64,000 bases of DNA from Porphyromonas loveana (lineage in GTDB: Bacteria > Bacteroidota > Bacteroidia > Bacteroidales > Porphyromonadaceae). The DNA lies in assembly GCF_003096695.1 (NCBI RefSeq), contig NZ_QEKY01000001.1, positions 175,588 through 239,587 of the forward strand. Direction: 5' to 3'. Positions 43,674-52,243 of this stretch are shown here, in pieces (the first letter of the stretch is position 1; each line of letters opens with the position of its first letter). Made by a program: the position numbers and the translations under genes. The notes below the pieces were generated by a model. The model worked only from the letters and a program-made list of their open reading frames with translations. It did not search any database and was not told the origin of the DNA.

Positions 43674-45026
43674 ATGGACTTCACGAAAGAATATCTTCAT
43701 AACCTACGAGAGATCATCGACCAAAAGCGCGATGCCGAGGCTCTCGAACTCATGAGTCGGCTTCACCCCGAGGATATTGCCGATCTATACGATGAGTTGG
43801 ATCTTGACGAAGCGGTTTATCTCTATCTCTTGCTTGATGGAGAGAAAGCCGGTTTGGTACTCCTTGAGTTGGATGAAGATGAACGTAACAAGGTTCTCGA
43901 ACAGATTCCATCCGAGACCATTGCCGGCAAGTTCGTCGGCAATCTGGAGACCGACGACGCTGCTGAGCTGATCCGCGAATTGGATGAAGAGCAGCAGGAT
44001 GAGATCCTCAGCCAGGTGACGGACATCGAGCAAGCAGGAGACATTATCGACCTGCTCAAGTACGAGGATGATACGGCCGGTAGTATCATGGGTACGGAGA
44101 TGATCATCGTCAATGAGAACTGGAGTATGCCCAAGTGTATCGATGAGATGCGTATGCAGGCCGAGGATGTGGACGAGATCTACTATGTCTATGTGATAGA
44201 TGACGAAGAGCGTCTGAAAGGTGTGCTGCCGCTCAAGAAGCTGATCACAAGCCCTTCTGCCTCGAAGATTAAGTATGTGATGAAAGAGGAGCCGATCTCG
44301 GTCAAAGACAACGACCCTATTGAAGAGGTGGCGGAGAAGATAGAGAAGTACGACCTCGTAGCCCTGCCTGTTGTGGACAGCATAGGTCGTTTGCTGGGGC
44401 GTATCACCATTGACGACGTCCTCGATGAGATTCGTGAGCAGCACGAACGTGACTATCAGTTGGCTTCCGGTATCTCGCAGGACATCGAGGCTTCGGACAA
44501 GGTCTATATGCAGACGGCAGCTCGCCTCCCGTGGTTACTGATCGGTATGGTGGGCGGACTGACCAATTCGATTCTGCTGGGTGGATTCGACTCCCTATTT
44601 GCTTCAAACCCCAAGATGGCACTCTTCATTCCCCTGATCGGTGGTACTGGTGGCAATGTGGGTATCCAGTCCTCGGCTATCGTGGTACAAGGGTTGGCCA
44701 ATAACAGCCTCAAGCAGGCCAAGCTCTGGAGTCTTGTTGTCAAGGAGTTTATCGTTGCGCTTATCAATGCTTCCATCATCAGCTTGGTTGTTTTCCTCTT
44801 CAACTATTTCTTTCTTGGTGATGTTCTCGTGATGTCTGCCGTGTCCATCAGCTTGTTTTCTGTGGTTTTGTTTGCCAGCATATTCGGCACCCTTGTCCCG
44901 ATGATGCTCGATAGGCTGAAGATCGATCCGGCCATTGCCACCGGCCCCTTCATCACCATCACCAATGACCTCATCGGGATGATGATCTATATGCTCGTGG
45001 CTACGGCCTTGGCGCAAGCATTATAA
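43674..45026 (+). CDS. mgtE: Magnesium transporter MgtE
   Basis: The 450 residues comprise an acidic MgtE N-domain (about 1-130, ELIRELDEEQQDEILSQV), a tandem CBS pair (about 135-255, IVNENWSMPKCIDEMR and ITIDDVLDEIREQHERD) and five transmembrane helices (about 285-450) with the ion-pore PLIGGTGGNVGIQSSAIVVQG. It imports Mg2+, gated by Mg2+ binding to the cytosolic domains. It lies between rsmA and a flippase gene with 30-35-base gaps on each side. Confidence 0.94.
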   Translation: MDFTKEYLHNLREIIDQKRDAEALELMSRLHPEDIADLYDELDLDEAVYLYLLLDGEKAGLVLLELDEDERNKVLEQIPSETIAGKFVGNLETDDAAELIRELDEEQQDEILSQVTDIEQAGDIIDLLKYEDDTAGSIMGTEMIIVNENWSMPKCIDEMRMQAEDVDEIYYVYVIDDEERLKGVLPLKKLITSPSASKIKYVMKEEPISVKDNDPIEEVAEKIEKYDLVALPVVDSIGRLLGRITIDDVLDEIREQHERDYQLASGISQDIEASDKVYMQTAARLPWLLIGMVGGLTNSILLGGFDSLFASNPKMALFIPLIGGTGGNVGIQSSAIVVQGLANNSLKQAKLWSLVVKEFIVALINASIISLVVFLFNYFFLGDVLVMSAVSISLFSVVLFASIFGTLVPMMLDRLKIDPAIATGPFITITNDLIGMMIYMLVATALAQAL

Positions 45027-45056
45027 TCTGAAAAATAAGGAAGAGCACAGCACCCT

Positions 45057-46562
45057 ATGGGAATCGTCGAGCGCCAAAGCATCAAAGGAACGTTGGTCAG
45101 CTATGTGGGAGCCTTTATCGGCTTTCTGACCACTTTCTTGATTATTACCGAATTCCTGACTCCCAAGGATATCGGCCTCACCCGCAATATCGTCGAGGCT
45201 GCGACGCTCATCAGCAGCTTCGCGCTCTTGGGACTCAATTCTTCTGCATTCCGCTTCTATCCCTACTTCCAGAATGGAGACCGAGAAGCGTCGCCCGATG
45301 GCGTGCGCGACAATGGTTACTTCTATTATATGATGACGGTGGCATCGGTCGGAGGCATCCTGATGTCCCTGCTGATGCTATTGGCCAAAGGCCCCTTTGT
45401 CGCCATGTTCAGCCGCAATAGCCCGGAGTTGGTGGACTTCTACTATGCCATCATTCCGCTTTTTGTCTTCATGCTCTTCTGGTTGGTGTTCGAATTATAT
45501 GCCACCCAATTGATGCGGATAGCCATCCCCAAGTTGATTCGCGAGGTGGTACTCAGATTGCTACTCATAGGCGTTTACCTGCTCTATGCCTTCCGTTTTG
45601 TGAGTCTGGAGCTGTTCATCTCCATCTTTATTGCGGCCTATGCCCTATGTATGCTGCTGATGTTGGGGTATATCCGACGCATTGGTCGGGTCAATCTGCG
45701 GCGCAATCGGGGTTTCCTCACGCCGGAGCTCAAACGCAACTTCCTCCGCTATACCCTCTTTTACGTTGTGGCAAGCATCGGCAGTAAGCTGAGTAGCCGT
45801 TTGGATCTTTTTATGGTCAGTTCTCTGGATGAGGGCGGACTCGATTCGGGCGGTATATTCTCCATTGCTTTCTATATGGTGGCCGTTGTGGAGATTCCCT
45901 CTCGTTCGCTCCTCAGCGTCTCCACGCCGCTCATGGCGGAAGCGATGAAACGGAACGATTTGGCCAAGGCCGACGAGCTTTTCAAACGTGTCTCCCTGCA
46001 TCAACTGCTATCGGGCGGACTCATCTTCCTCCTCATTTGGTTCAATATCGACAGCATCTTTGCTATCCTGCCCAATGGACATCTCTATGCTGCAGGGAAG
46101 TACGTAGTCTTCTTTTTAGGCATGGCCAAGATGATCGAGATCCTGCTGAACTATGGCAATCCCATCGTGAGTTGCTCCAAGTACTATCATTGGAATCTCT
46201 ACTACACCTTTCTGGTTACCATCTTGGCCGTCCTCACCAACCTCTGGCTCATCCCCATCCTCGGTATCAATGGAGCTGCCATCGCTACGCTTATCACCAC
46301 ATTCTTGAGTTATGGCGTGCAGCAATTTATGATCGGTCGCAAGCTCCATGCTTCGCCTTTCTCGCCGGCATTGTTCCGTCTGGTTGCTCTCTTTGCCCTC
46401 CTTTTCGGTCTCAATGCTCTGATACCCCACGTTACCTCTCCGTGGATCGACATCCCGCTTCGTTCGATTCCCATCGGGCTGGGTGCTCTTGCAGCAGTCT
46501 ATGCCCTGCGCATCTCACCTGAATTTGGTAGAGCAGTAGATAAATGCCTCCGTCGCCGATGA
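45057..46562 (+). CDS. Polysaccharide/oligosaccharide flippase (Wzx-like, MOP superfamily)
   Basis: This 501-residue protein has 12-14 predicted hydrophobic helices and begins with GTLVSYVGAFIGFLTTFLII, a usual start of RfbX/Wzx-type flippases of undecaprenol-linked sugars. Conserved features include SSAFRFYPYFQNGD in the first loop and paired domains. Co-location with a glycerophosphotransferase-like gene suggests export of a surface glycan, but no other glycan genes are near. The stop overlaps the next start (ATGA). Confidence 0.85.
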   Translation: MGIVERQSIKGTLVSYVGAFIGFLTTFLIITEFLTPKDIGLTRNIVEAATLISSFALLGLNSSAFRFYPYFQNGDREASPDGVRDNGYFYYMMTVASVGGILMSLLMLLAKGPFVAMFSRNSPELVDFYYAIIPLFVFMLFWLVFELYATQLMRIAIPKLIREVVLRLLLIGVYLLYAFRFVSLELFISIFIAAYALCMLLMLGYIRRIGRVNLRRNRGFLTPELKRNFLRYTLFYVVASIGSKLSSRLDLFMVSSLDEGGLDSGGIFSIAFYMVAVVEIPSRSLLSVSTPLMAEAMKRNDLAKADELFKRVSLHQLLSGGLIFLLIWFNIDSIFAILPNGHLYAAGKYVVFFLGMAKMIEILLNYGNPIVSCSKYYHWNLYYTFLVTILAVLTNLWLIPILGINGAAIATLITTFLSYGVQQFMIGRKLHASPFSPALFRLVALFALLFGLNALIPHVTSPWIDIPLRSIPIGLGALAAVYALRISPEFGRAVDKCLRRR

Positions 46563-47860
46563 GTCTCCTCCGACAAATTACCTCCCGTCTCTACGCCAAG
46601 TCCCCGAAGCGACTGCAATATGCCATCACCGAGGGGAAGCGTTCCTTGCGGCGACTGACCGTTGAGCCACGACTTATCCGCGAAGCGCAGGCTCGCATAG
46701 CCCGACAGAAAGAGGCGTTGGCTGGTCGGGAATCACTCTCCGTCGTCTTCTTGGCTGTATACGACTCTATGTGGAAGTACGATGCCCTTTTTGCAGCGAT
46801 GCGGCAGCACCCGCGCATTCGTCCGACTTTGGTTGTCTGCCCTGCGGACAATTTACCTGTCGATGAGCGGGAAGCTCTCTTGCAGAAGACGCTCAGCCAT
46901 TTCCGTTCCAAGGGTTTCGATCCTGTCTCTGCCTGTCAGGCGGATGGTGAGATCCGAGATATACGGACGGATTTCGCTCCGGACTTTATCTTTTATACTA
47001 CTCCGTACGATATTCAGCTTCCACCGGCTCTGCGTCAGCGAGCTTTCCCCGATGTTCTCTCTTGTTATGCCCTCTATGGTTATCCGTTGGAGGAGTATCC
47101 CGACTGGTACGACTTGCTGTTTCACAACCTCTTGTCCTATTACTTCTTGGTTTCGGAGGAGGATTTGCGCATCTATTCACGTCTTTCCCGATTGCGAGGG
47201 AGCAATGGGGTGGTGAGTGGGGCACCGCTTTTCGATGCTTTCCGACAGGCGATGGATCGACAAGACCGATTGGAGGATGACGGACTGCCCCTTGTCATTA
47301 TAGCACCGCACCATTCTATCGAACCGTGGGGCTACAGTCTCTCCAACTTTCTGGATTATGCCGATGCTTTCTTGCAGCTGGCGCAGAAGTATGAGGGGCG
47401 GCTGCGATTTGTCTTCAAGCCTCATCCCATTCTCAAGACCAAGCTCTACAACTTAGATAGCTGGGGGCGTGAGCGAACAGATCGTTACTATCAAGCATGG
47501 AACGAAATGCCCCACACTGAGCTGAACGAGGGTGCATATATCGAACTCTTCTGCCGTTCTGCCGCGCTTGTGCACGACTGTAGTGCCTTCACTGTAGAAT
47601 ACCAGATAACGGGACGTCCTGCCCTCTTTATGCGGAAGAACGGCCGACTCCCTCACGGACTCAATCGGGCTGCACAAGAGGCCTTTGCCCTCCATACTCT
47701 GGCCGACAGCGTATCCGATATCGATGCTTTCTTGCAAGGCATTGCCTCGCATCGCCCCGACCCCTTAGCCGAACGACGTCAAGCCTTTATCCACGACTAT
47801 CTCTTGCCTGCAGACGGTCGCACCGCATCCGCCACCATCATCGAGACCCTCCTCTCCTAG
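46559..47860 (+). CDS. CDP-glycerol glycerophosphotransferase-like protein
   Basis: A start at ATG 46559, overlapping the flippase stop, gives 433 residues; an ATG at 46544 would add five. The C-terminal half resembles the GT-B-like TagF/TagB family (PF04464): FVFKPHPIL, then YIELFCRSAALVHDCSAFTVEYQITGRPALFM in one stretch, which carry the conserved HP and DxS positions. The N-terminal half (about 60-200) contains a Rossmann-like region. It may transfer glycerol phosphate or a related group to a surface glycan. The alternative, another GT-B transferase, is not excluded. Last gene of the rsmA run; the accessory island begins directly after. Confidence 0.65.
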   Translation: MSLLRQITSRLYAKSPKRLQYAITEGKRSLRRLTVEPRLIREAQARIARQKEALAGRESLSVVFLAVYDSMWKYDALFAAMRQHPRIRPTLVVCPADNLPVDEREALLQKTLSHFRSKGFDPVSACQADGEIRDIRTDFAPDFIFYTTPYDIQLPPALRQRAFPDVLSCYALYGYPLEEYPDWYDLLFHNLLSYYFLVSEEDLRIYSRLSRLRGSNGVVSGAPLFDAFRQAMDRQDRLEDDGLPLVIIAPHHSIEPWGYSLSNFLDYADAFLQLAQKYEGRLRFVFKPHPILKTKLYNLDSWGRERTDRYYQAWNEMPHTELNEGAYIELFCRSAALVHDCSAFTVEYQITGRPALFMRKNGRLPHGLNRAAQEAFALHTLADSVSDIDAFLQGIASHRPDPLAERRQAFIHDYLLPADGRTASATIIETLLS

Positions 47861-47888
47861 TTTTTTGTGAATGGACACCAATAGAGGA

Positions 47889-50267
47889 TTACAAAGCTTG
47901 TTCTTCTTGTTCTTCTATTGTTCGAATTTTTAAATATGTATGTAGAGGCCTATAGTTGTTGTCACCTAATAAAAGATATTGGTATATTTCCCACGGAAAC
48001 CGTTCAATGTTATCGCTATTTCGAATGTTTTCCGGAGCGTCTTGCATTAATTCTTCTAATACTTTGTGTAGTTCCGATTGCGTTTCTTGGAATTTTTCTT
48101 CATTTTTGAATTCTTTGTAAAAGTATCCCAAATGTATCATGGCCAAAGATTTTAGAAACAAATATTCGAATTTTGGCAAATGTGTTTTGAGTTTGTTGCA
48201 GGATTCTATTGCCCCGATATATTGATTGAGAGAGTTTGTCTGGTCTTTTCTGTGGCGGAAAATGTCGCCCACGTATAAAATTGATTTGATTCCCTTTACT
48301 GGGTCATAAAGTTGAAGATTGGAATAAATTTCCATTGCATTGTCAAATAGACCATCCCTATGTAGAGAGACTGCTTTGTAAAATAGTAATTCATCTTTCC
48401 TGATTTTTCGATGTTCAAAGTTCTTATTAGATTCATCGATTAATAAACCAAGTTCAATGATATCTAGGCACTCTTTGTCTAGTCCGAAAAAGTAGAAACA
48501 TTCCCAAAGTTGAATAATGAAGAATATCATCTTATTTGCTTCCTCATTTGTTCCACAGGGAAATAGTCCATACATATGGTGTGTTAGCTCTTTGGCTCCA
48601 TGCAATGATGAGGAGCAGTTTATCCATGTCCCTAAGCGCATTTGGTAGTTGATAATTTTTTTGAGCTCTTCTAATTCCCTATTAATGTGATTTTCAATAA
48701 TGTCTTTTTTTATGCAATGTGCTTTGAGATACTCCATTGTTAAAGTGTGAACAATGAAGTGATCGTCAAGGCTGTCGATGCCAATAGATAATAATCTCTT
48801 TTTGATTTTTGTAAACTCTCTAACATCCTTGTCTTCGGAGGAGAAGCCCATGTCTTCCTTTATCTGGTAGAGATTAAGTTCTTTTTTTGCAATCCCTAGG
48901 CAGCCGATTTCAGAGAGAATGTCTCTTGCTTTTTCATCTGTTTCATCGTCTATTTCTAACCGATTTATTGCGTTTTCTTGAAGAGCAATGATTGTAGGGG
49001 AACTATGTACAAAGTTAAGATCATCTTGTCTTGAAAGGCTTTCCCACTTGCGACTATCTTCTTTTAATTGATGTAAGAATAATGATAGAGAGACATCTTG
49101 CCAGCCTGATCGTAAAACTGAATTTGCCAGCTCTAATGCAAATGGTAAAAACCCGAAAAATGAAGCAATTTCTATTGCTGCACCGCTATCGCTATCATTT
49201 CTTTCGAAGCCGAATAATAGAATGTCAAGAGCCTCTTCTTTGTCCAATTTTGGAACAGGAATTTCAATAAGATATGGGCTGCTAATCGATAGGTCGTTTG
49301 ATAGTAGTATAGATCTTGATTTTCCCGATTTGGGGAGGAATTCATCAATTTCACTCAATGTGTAGACATTGTCAAAGATGAGTAGCGTCGGGTTGGTGTT
49401 TGTAAAGTCTTTAACTAAGCTAATCCTATAGTCGTTTTGTTTAGATTTTTCGATCTCGTCAGGTACCTTGATGTCAAGAAAGGGAGGAGATGATAGCTCT
49501 AAAAATTGTTGATCAAGAGGAAAGTTGCAATCAAGGTAAAAACAGCCGTGGAATTGACTCCCATATTTGTACGCAAATTCGGTGGCAATTGCAGTCTTCC
49601 CTTCTCCGCTTATTCCTTTTATTAATATTGATTTGACTATTGACGCATCTTCAATTTTATTCTCTTCAAAATAGTCGGCAATTCTATTTATAACGCCCAT
49701 GCTTCTTGTTGAGAGATTAATTTTTCTTTTTAGCTTGTTTTTGATGTTGTTGTAAAATGAGAGTTTATTGCAATTGGAAGTTGTGAAATTCTGAAAATCA
49801 GGGCGAGGAATGATGGCTGGTTTTATCCTTTTGACCCCGACAAGATGGTTTATCAATTCAGAAAAGTCCCTGCTTGTGAAATCATTATCATCGGTTAAGT
49901 CTACGTATACTCCTGCTCGGAGAAAATTTGGGAGGATTACTTTCTGGTTCTCATCATGCTCGAAGACAACCCCTATGACTTTATTGTTTTCAGGTACTCC
50001 AGATATTACTCTGAGATTTCTTGCTTCATTTCCCACACCTCCACTGTAGCTGTCGGCTTTGTTTTTGTAGTCTTGGTTGCATATAACTAATACATAATCA
50101 TGATTAAAAATAAGGTTTTCCATGAAGTAAAATGCGTCATCCCCTAAATGGAGGTCATAGTAATCTATCGTGAAGTCAATCCCATTTTTTCCCAGTTGTT
50201 CTGTAAGGTTTAGAATTTTTTCGAAGTGCGTTTCCGATGACTTAGTATATGATATTGCTACTTTCAT
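47889..50267 (-). CDS. SEFIR-domain STAND NTPase (NLR-like), candidate anti-phage defence protein
   Basis: The 792 residues fall into three parts. Residues 1-140 resemble SEFIR/TIR domains: VAISYT at the start, GIDFTIDYYDLHLGDDAFYF, then DYVLVICNQDYKNKAD and GGVGNEARN. Residues 160-400 form an NB-ARC/STAND ATPase with Walker A GISGEGKT (218-225), Walker B TLLIFDN (294-300), a RSILLSND sensor strand (318-325) and a GLPLA-like LPFALELA (374-381). The rest is helical and TPR-like (for example DELLFYKAVSLHRDGLFDNAMEIY). In such proteins the C-terminus senses a trigger and ATP-driven assembly activates the effector, in several cases NAD depletion. The gene is visibly AT-rich against its neighbours and lies beside an IS30 remnant, which suggests acquisition. 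Function is inferred. Confidence 0.8.
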   Translation of the reverse strand: MKVAISYTKSSETHFEKILNLTEQLGKNGIDFTIDYYDLHLGDDAFYFMENLIFNHDYVLVICNQDYKNKADSYSGGVGNEARNLRVISGVPENNKVIGVVFEHDENQKVILPNFLRAGVYVDLTDDNDFTSRDFSELINHLVGVKRIKPAIIPRPDFQNFTTSNCNKLSFYNNIKNKLKRKINLSTRSMGVINRIADYFEENKIEDASIVKSILIKGISGEGKTAIATEFAYKYGSQFHGCFYLDCNFPLDQQFLELSSPPFLDIKVPDEIEKSKQNDYRISLVKDFTNTNPTLLIFDNVYTLSEIDEFLPKSGKSRSILLSNDLSISSPYLIEIPVPKLDKEEALDILLFGFERNDSDSGAAIEIASFFGFLPFALELANSVLRSGWQDVSLSLFLHQLKEDSRKWESLSRQDDLNFVHSSPTIIALQENAINRLEIDDETDEKARDILSEIGCLGIAKKELNLYQIKEDMGFSSEDKDVREFTKIKKRLLSIGIDSLDDHFIVHTLTMEYLKAHCIKKDIIENHINRELEELKKIINYQMRLGTWINCSSSLHGAKELTHHMYGLFPCGTNEEANKMIFFIIQLWECFYFFGLDKECLDIIELGLLIDESNKNFEHRKIRKDELLFYKAVSLHRDGLFDNAMEIYSNLQLYDPVKGIKSILYVGDIFRHRKDQTNSLNQYIGAIESCNKLKTHLPKFEYLFLKSLAMIHLGYFYKEFKNEEKFQETQSELHKVLEELMQDAPENIRNSDNIERFPWEIYQYLLLGDNNYRPLHTYLKIRTIEEQEEQAL

Positions 50268-50490
50268 TTTTTTTGTTTTTTAAATATTATGCATTGTTTT
50301 TTGTTGAGTTGTGGTTTGTTTTAGATATGTCGCTTTGTCGAATTTATTGTTTTGAGACGGTTGTAGATTTAGATATTTTTATAGTGCTACCGCACTTTTT
50401 TCTGCATTTTGAAAGTGTTATTGCATTTCTAGTTGATGATTTCTTGCTCTATCATTTTTGCATAGTCTTTTATGTGAAATGTTATCTTTA

Positions 50491-50498
50491 CAAAGATA
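50491..50498 (-). promoter_or_regulatory. -7 element of the SEFIR-STAND gene
   Basis: The minus strand reads TATCTTTG, an exact Bacteroidetes -7 element, inside the palindrome ATCTTTACAAAGAT. Transcription would start near 50484 with a leader of about 215 bases that is extremely AT-rich and holds no other feature. Confidence 0.45.
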
Positions 50499-50556
50499 GT
50501 ATTTTTTTAGAATTGCTGTCGGGTGGATAATGCGCATCCCTCCGATCAATGCAACA

Positions 50557-50803
50557 CTAGTTCAGATTTAGAAAGAAACGTTCGAACGAGGTTCAGTACC
50601 TGAGCTTCTTTCTGGGTCTATGGTTTGGTTTATGTTCGATCCTTGCGAGCTGTTTAGCGGGTAAATTGATGAACGAAGAATGTTTAGGGAGGCATTGCCG
50701 AATGAACGCATTTTGCTGTTCGATGTGCGGTTTTTCTTTAGAGGTGTACGATCCGAAATATATCGGCATTTTATGAGTCTTGCATTTACTATTAGGGAAA
50801 TAC
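50557..50803 (-). pseudogene. IS30-family transposase remnant (C-terminal part of DDE domain)
   Basis: Reading the minus strand from about 50803 gives NSKCKTHKMPIYFGSYTSKE, then HIEQQNAFIRQCLPK, QLARIEHKPNHRPRKKLRY, one stop, and TSFERFFLNLN before the TAG at 50557-50559. This matches the IS30 order NGkEF-H / YFxPYxS / iRQxLPK / NNRPRKxLgY-TPxE. From 50781 to the end there are 75 codons with a single internal stop; the N-terminal part and the first catalytic Asp are gone. Its 3' end is nearly identical to that at 28056-28161, on the opposite strand. Confidence 0.75.
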
Positions 50804-50851
50804 AGTCAATGCCCGAAAGCCTCGAAAAGGGTTGGAAACAGCGCCGTTGAT

Positions 50852-51058
50852 GAACAAAGAGCAGAAAAAGCATTTTTCTGTTGAAAAACTGCGAACAAAA
50901 CGCAGAAAAACCGTTTTTCAACCAAAAAACCGTCGACAAAGACTCAAAAAACGATTTTTCGGCTCTTTGTCGACGATTTTTTGGCGAAAAAATCATTTTT
51001 CGACTCTTTGTCGACGAACAGTGACTCAAAAAATGGTTTTTTAGCTCTTTGTCGAGAA
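50852..51058. repeat. Diverged 41-bp-period repeat array with GTCGACAAAGA inverted units
   Basis: Units begin at 50852, 50893 and 50934 (GAACAAAGAGCAGAAAAA, GAACAAAACGCAGAAAAA, GACAAAGACTCAAAAAA), exactly 41 bases apart. After that the motif appears inverted as CTCTTTGTCGAC near 50963 and 51004 and CTCTTTGTCGAG near 51044. The inner pair GTCGACAAAGA ... CTCTTTGTCGAC can form a large hairpin. Frames open across the array are not credible genes. From 51059 to 51320 I see no further feature. Confidence 0.65.
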
Positions 51059-51320
51059 TTGACATATTGCCGATAACTCAGGGAGCTCGTTTTGCTTGAG
51101 CAACGGGCGAAAAATTTCTTCACAGTAGGATGTTATGGCACTTTCAATGTAAACTTTGAGAGCAAGAATCTGGATTTGAGTGGAATGTGCACCAACCCTT
51201 GGTATGGATAGATAGAACTATATTTCCATCATCTCCTCCTTTTTCAAGGGGCTTCCTTAAGCATGATTTCGTTGGTTTTGTCCAATTGTATGGGCAGAGC
51301 ACTCAGGTTCGAACACATAC

Positions 51321-51356
51321 AAAAAGGCCGTGTCATAATATCAGTATGACACGGCC
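51321..51356 (-). terminator. Terminator of the mce-mmd operon
   Basis: GGCCGTGTCATA (51326-51337) and TATGACACGGCC (51345-51356) form a 12-bp stem, and on the minus strand a run of five T follows. It lies 30 bases after the mmdC stop. Confidence 0.92.
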
Positions 51357-51385
51357 CTTCGGGATTGTTTATGCGCTGTGAGACC

Positions 51386-51814
51386 TTAGCCTATCAGGAT
51401 GATGTCGGCACCTTCGAGGATGGAATCGCCCTTGTTAGCCTTGATGGCTACGACCTTACCGGCTCTGTCGGCATTGATGCTGTTTTCCATCTTCATGGCT
51501 TCGAGCACGGCTACCTTCTGTCCTACCTGAACTTCGTCACCGACCTTCACACATACGTCGATGATAACGCCTGGCAATGGTGATTTGACACCAGTCTCTT
51601 TACCTCCGGCAGGGGCAACGGGGGCTGCTGCGGCAGCAGGTGCAGGAGCGACGGCAGGTCGCTTGATGGCAGGCTTGGCTGCTTTCTTCTTCTCGGCAAC
51701 GATCTCTACCTTGTAAGCGGTATTGTTCACTTTGATGTCGGCTATGCCATCTTCGATGCTGTTGATGGCTACCTTGTATTCGTTACCGTTGATTTTATAC
51801 TTGTATTCTTTCAT
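51386..51814 (-). CDS. mmdC: Methylmalonyl-CoA decarboxylase biotin carrier (gamma) subunit
   Basis: This 142-residue protein starts at ATG 51814 (MKEYKYKINGNEYKV); an ATG at 51829 would add five residues. An N-terminal lipoyl-like half is joined by an Ala/Pro linker (about 45-75) to a biotinyl domain with the biotin lysine K108 in VLEAMKMENSI. It carries CO2 from the carboxyltransferase MmdA to the sodium-pumping beta subunit. It is the last gene before a terminator, and no mmdB follows. The same carrier type occurs in oxaloacetate decarboxylase, but mce and mmdA upstream favour methylmalonyl-CoA. Confidence 0.9.
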   Translation of the reverse strand: MKEYKYKINGNEYKVAINSIEDGIADIKVNNTAYKVEIVAEKKKAAKPAIKRPAVAPAPAAAAAPVAPAGGKETGVKSPLPGVIIDVCVKVGDEVQVGQKVAVLEAMKMENSINADRAGKVVAIKANKGDSILEGADIILIG

Positions 51815-51845
51815 TGTTTTACTAAGCATTAGTGAGTGAATGAAG

Positions 51846-52079
51846 TTATTTCGGAAGCTGACGGATCAAGAGGGACTTGAGCGCCCATCCTGACTGGCGA
51901 CGATTGATCGTCAGCTTCATCGGTGTGGTGTCATGCGCCTCGTAAGCCTCTTGATAGAGAGCCATGGCGATAGCGGCATACACTTCCTCTGTTACAGCTC
52001 CGTTGCGAGCTTTGCCGGCCTTGGGGGCTGCAGCCTTTGCTTTCTTGGCGGGGGCTGCTTTCTTATCTTTTTCTTTCAT
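51846..52079 (-). CDS. Small subunit of the methylmalonyl-CoA decarboxylase, delta/epsilon-like
   Basis: The 77 residues have a Lys/Ala-rich N-terminus (about 1-25) and a C-terminal block VTEEVYAAIAMALYQEAYE followed by WALKSLLIRQLPK. This resembles the short conserved tail shared by MmdD and MmdE/OadG-type assembly subunits, which bind the biotin complex, but it lacks the N-terminal membrane helix of a full delta subunit. It lies between mmdA and mmdC, as expected for an accessory subunit. No signal or metal site is seen. The role is inferred from position and the tail. Confidence 0.6.
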   Translation of the reverse strand: MKEKDKKAAPAKKAKAAAPKAGKARNGAVTEEVYAAIAMALYQEAYEAHDTTPMKLTINRRQSGWALKSLLIRQLPK

Positions 52080-52243
52080 TGCTTATCTGGTTTGCCTGTG
52101 AGCATATACCTTTCTATCGTGAGGTCTCTCCCCGAAGCCTTCCGGGTGGCTTGCTCTCCGTTGTGAGTGATGCTCTTAGGGAGCGTGAGCCGTAACCCGG
52201 ATGCTACTGTGAAGAGGAGCCTCCTTTTCCTCTTCAGAGAAGA
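52080..52243 (-). other. Intercistronic stretch between mmdA and the small subunit
   Basis: The 164-base gap within the operon holds GAAGAGG (52211-52217) pairing with CCTCTTC (52229-52235), a short hairpin just after the mmdA stop that may act in mRNA processing. No ORF is supported here. Confidence 0.35.

Noticed and set aside
50249..50530. Plus-strand ORF of 93 codons upstream of the SEFIR-STAND gene
   Set aside because: It is a Phe/Leu-rich reading of an AT-rich leader and overlaps the start of the opposite gene.
50568..51065. Minus-strand ORF of 165 codons beside the defence gene
   Set aside because: It runs through the repeat array and then reads the IS30 remnant in the wrong frame; the true remnant frame is one base off.
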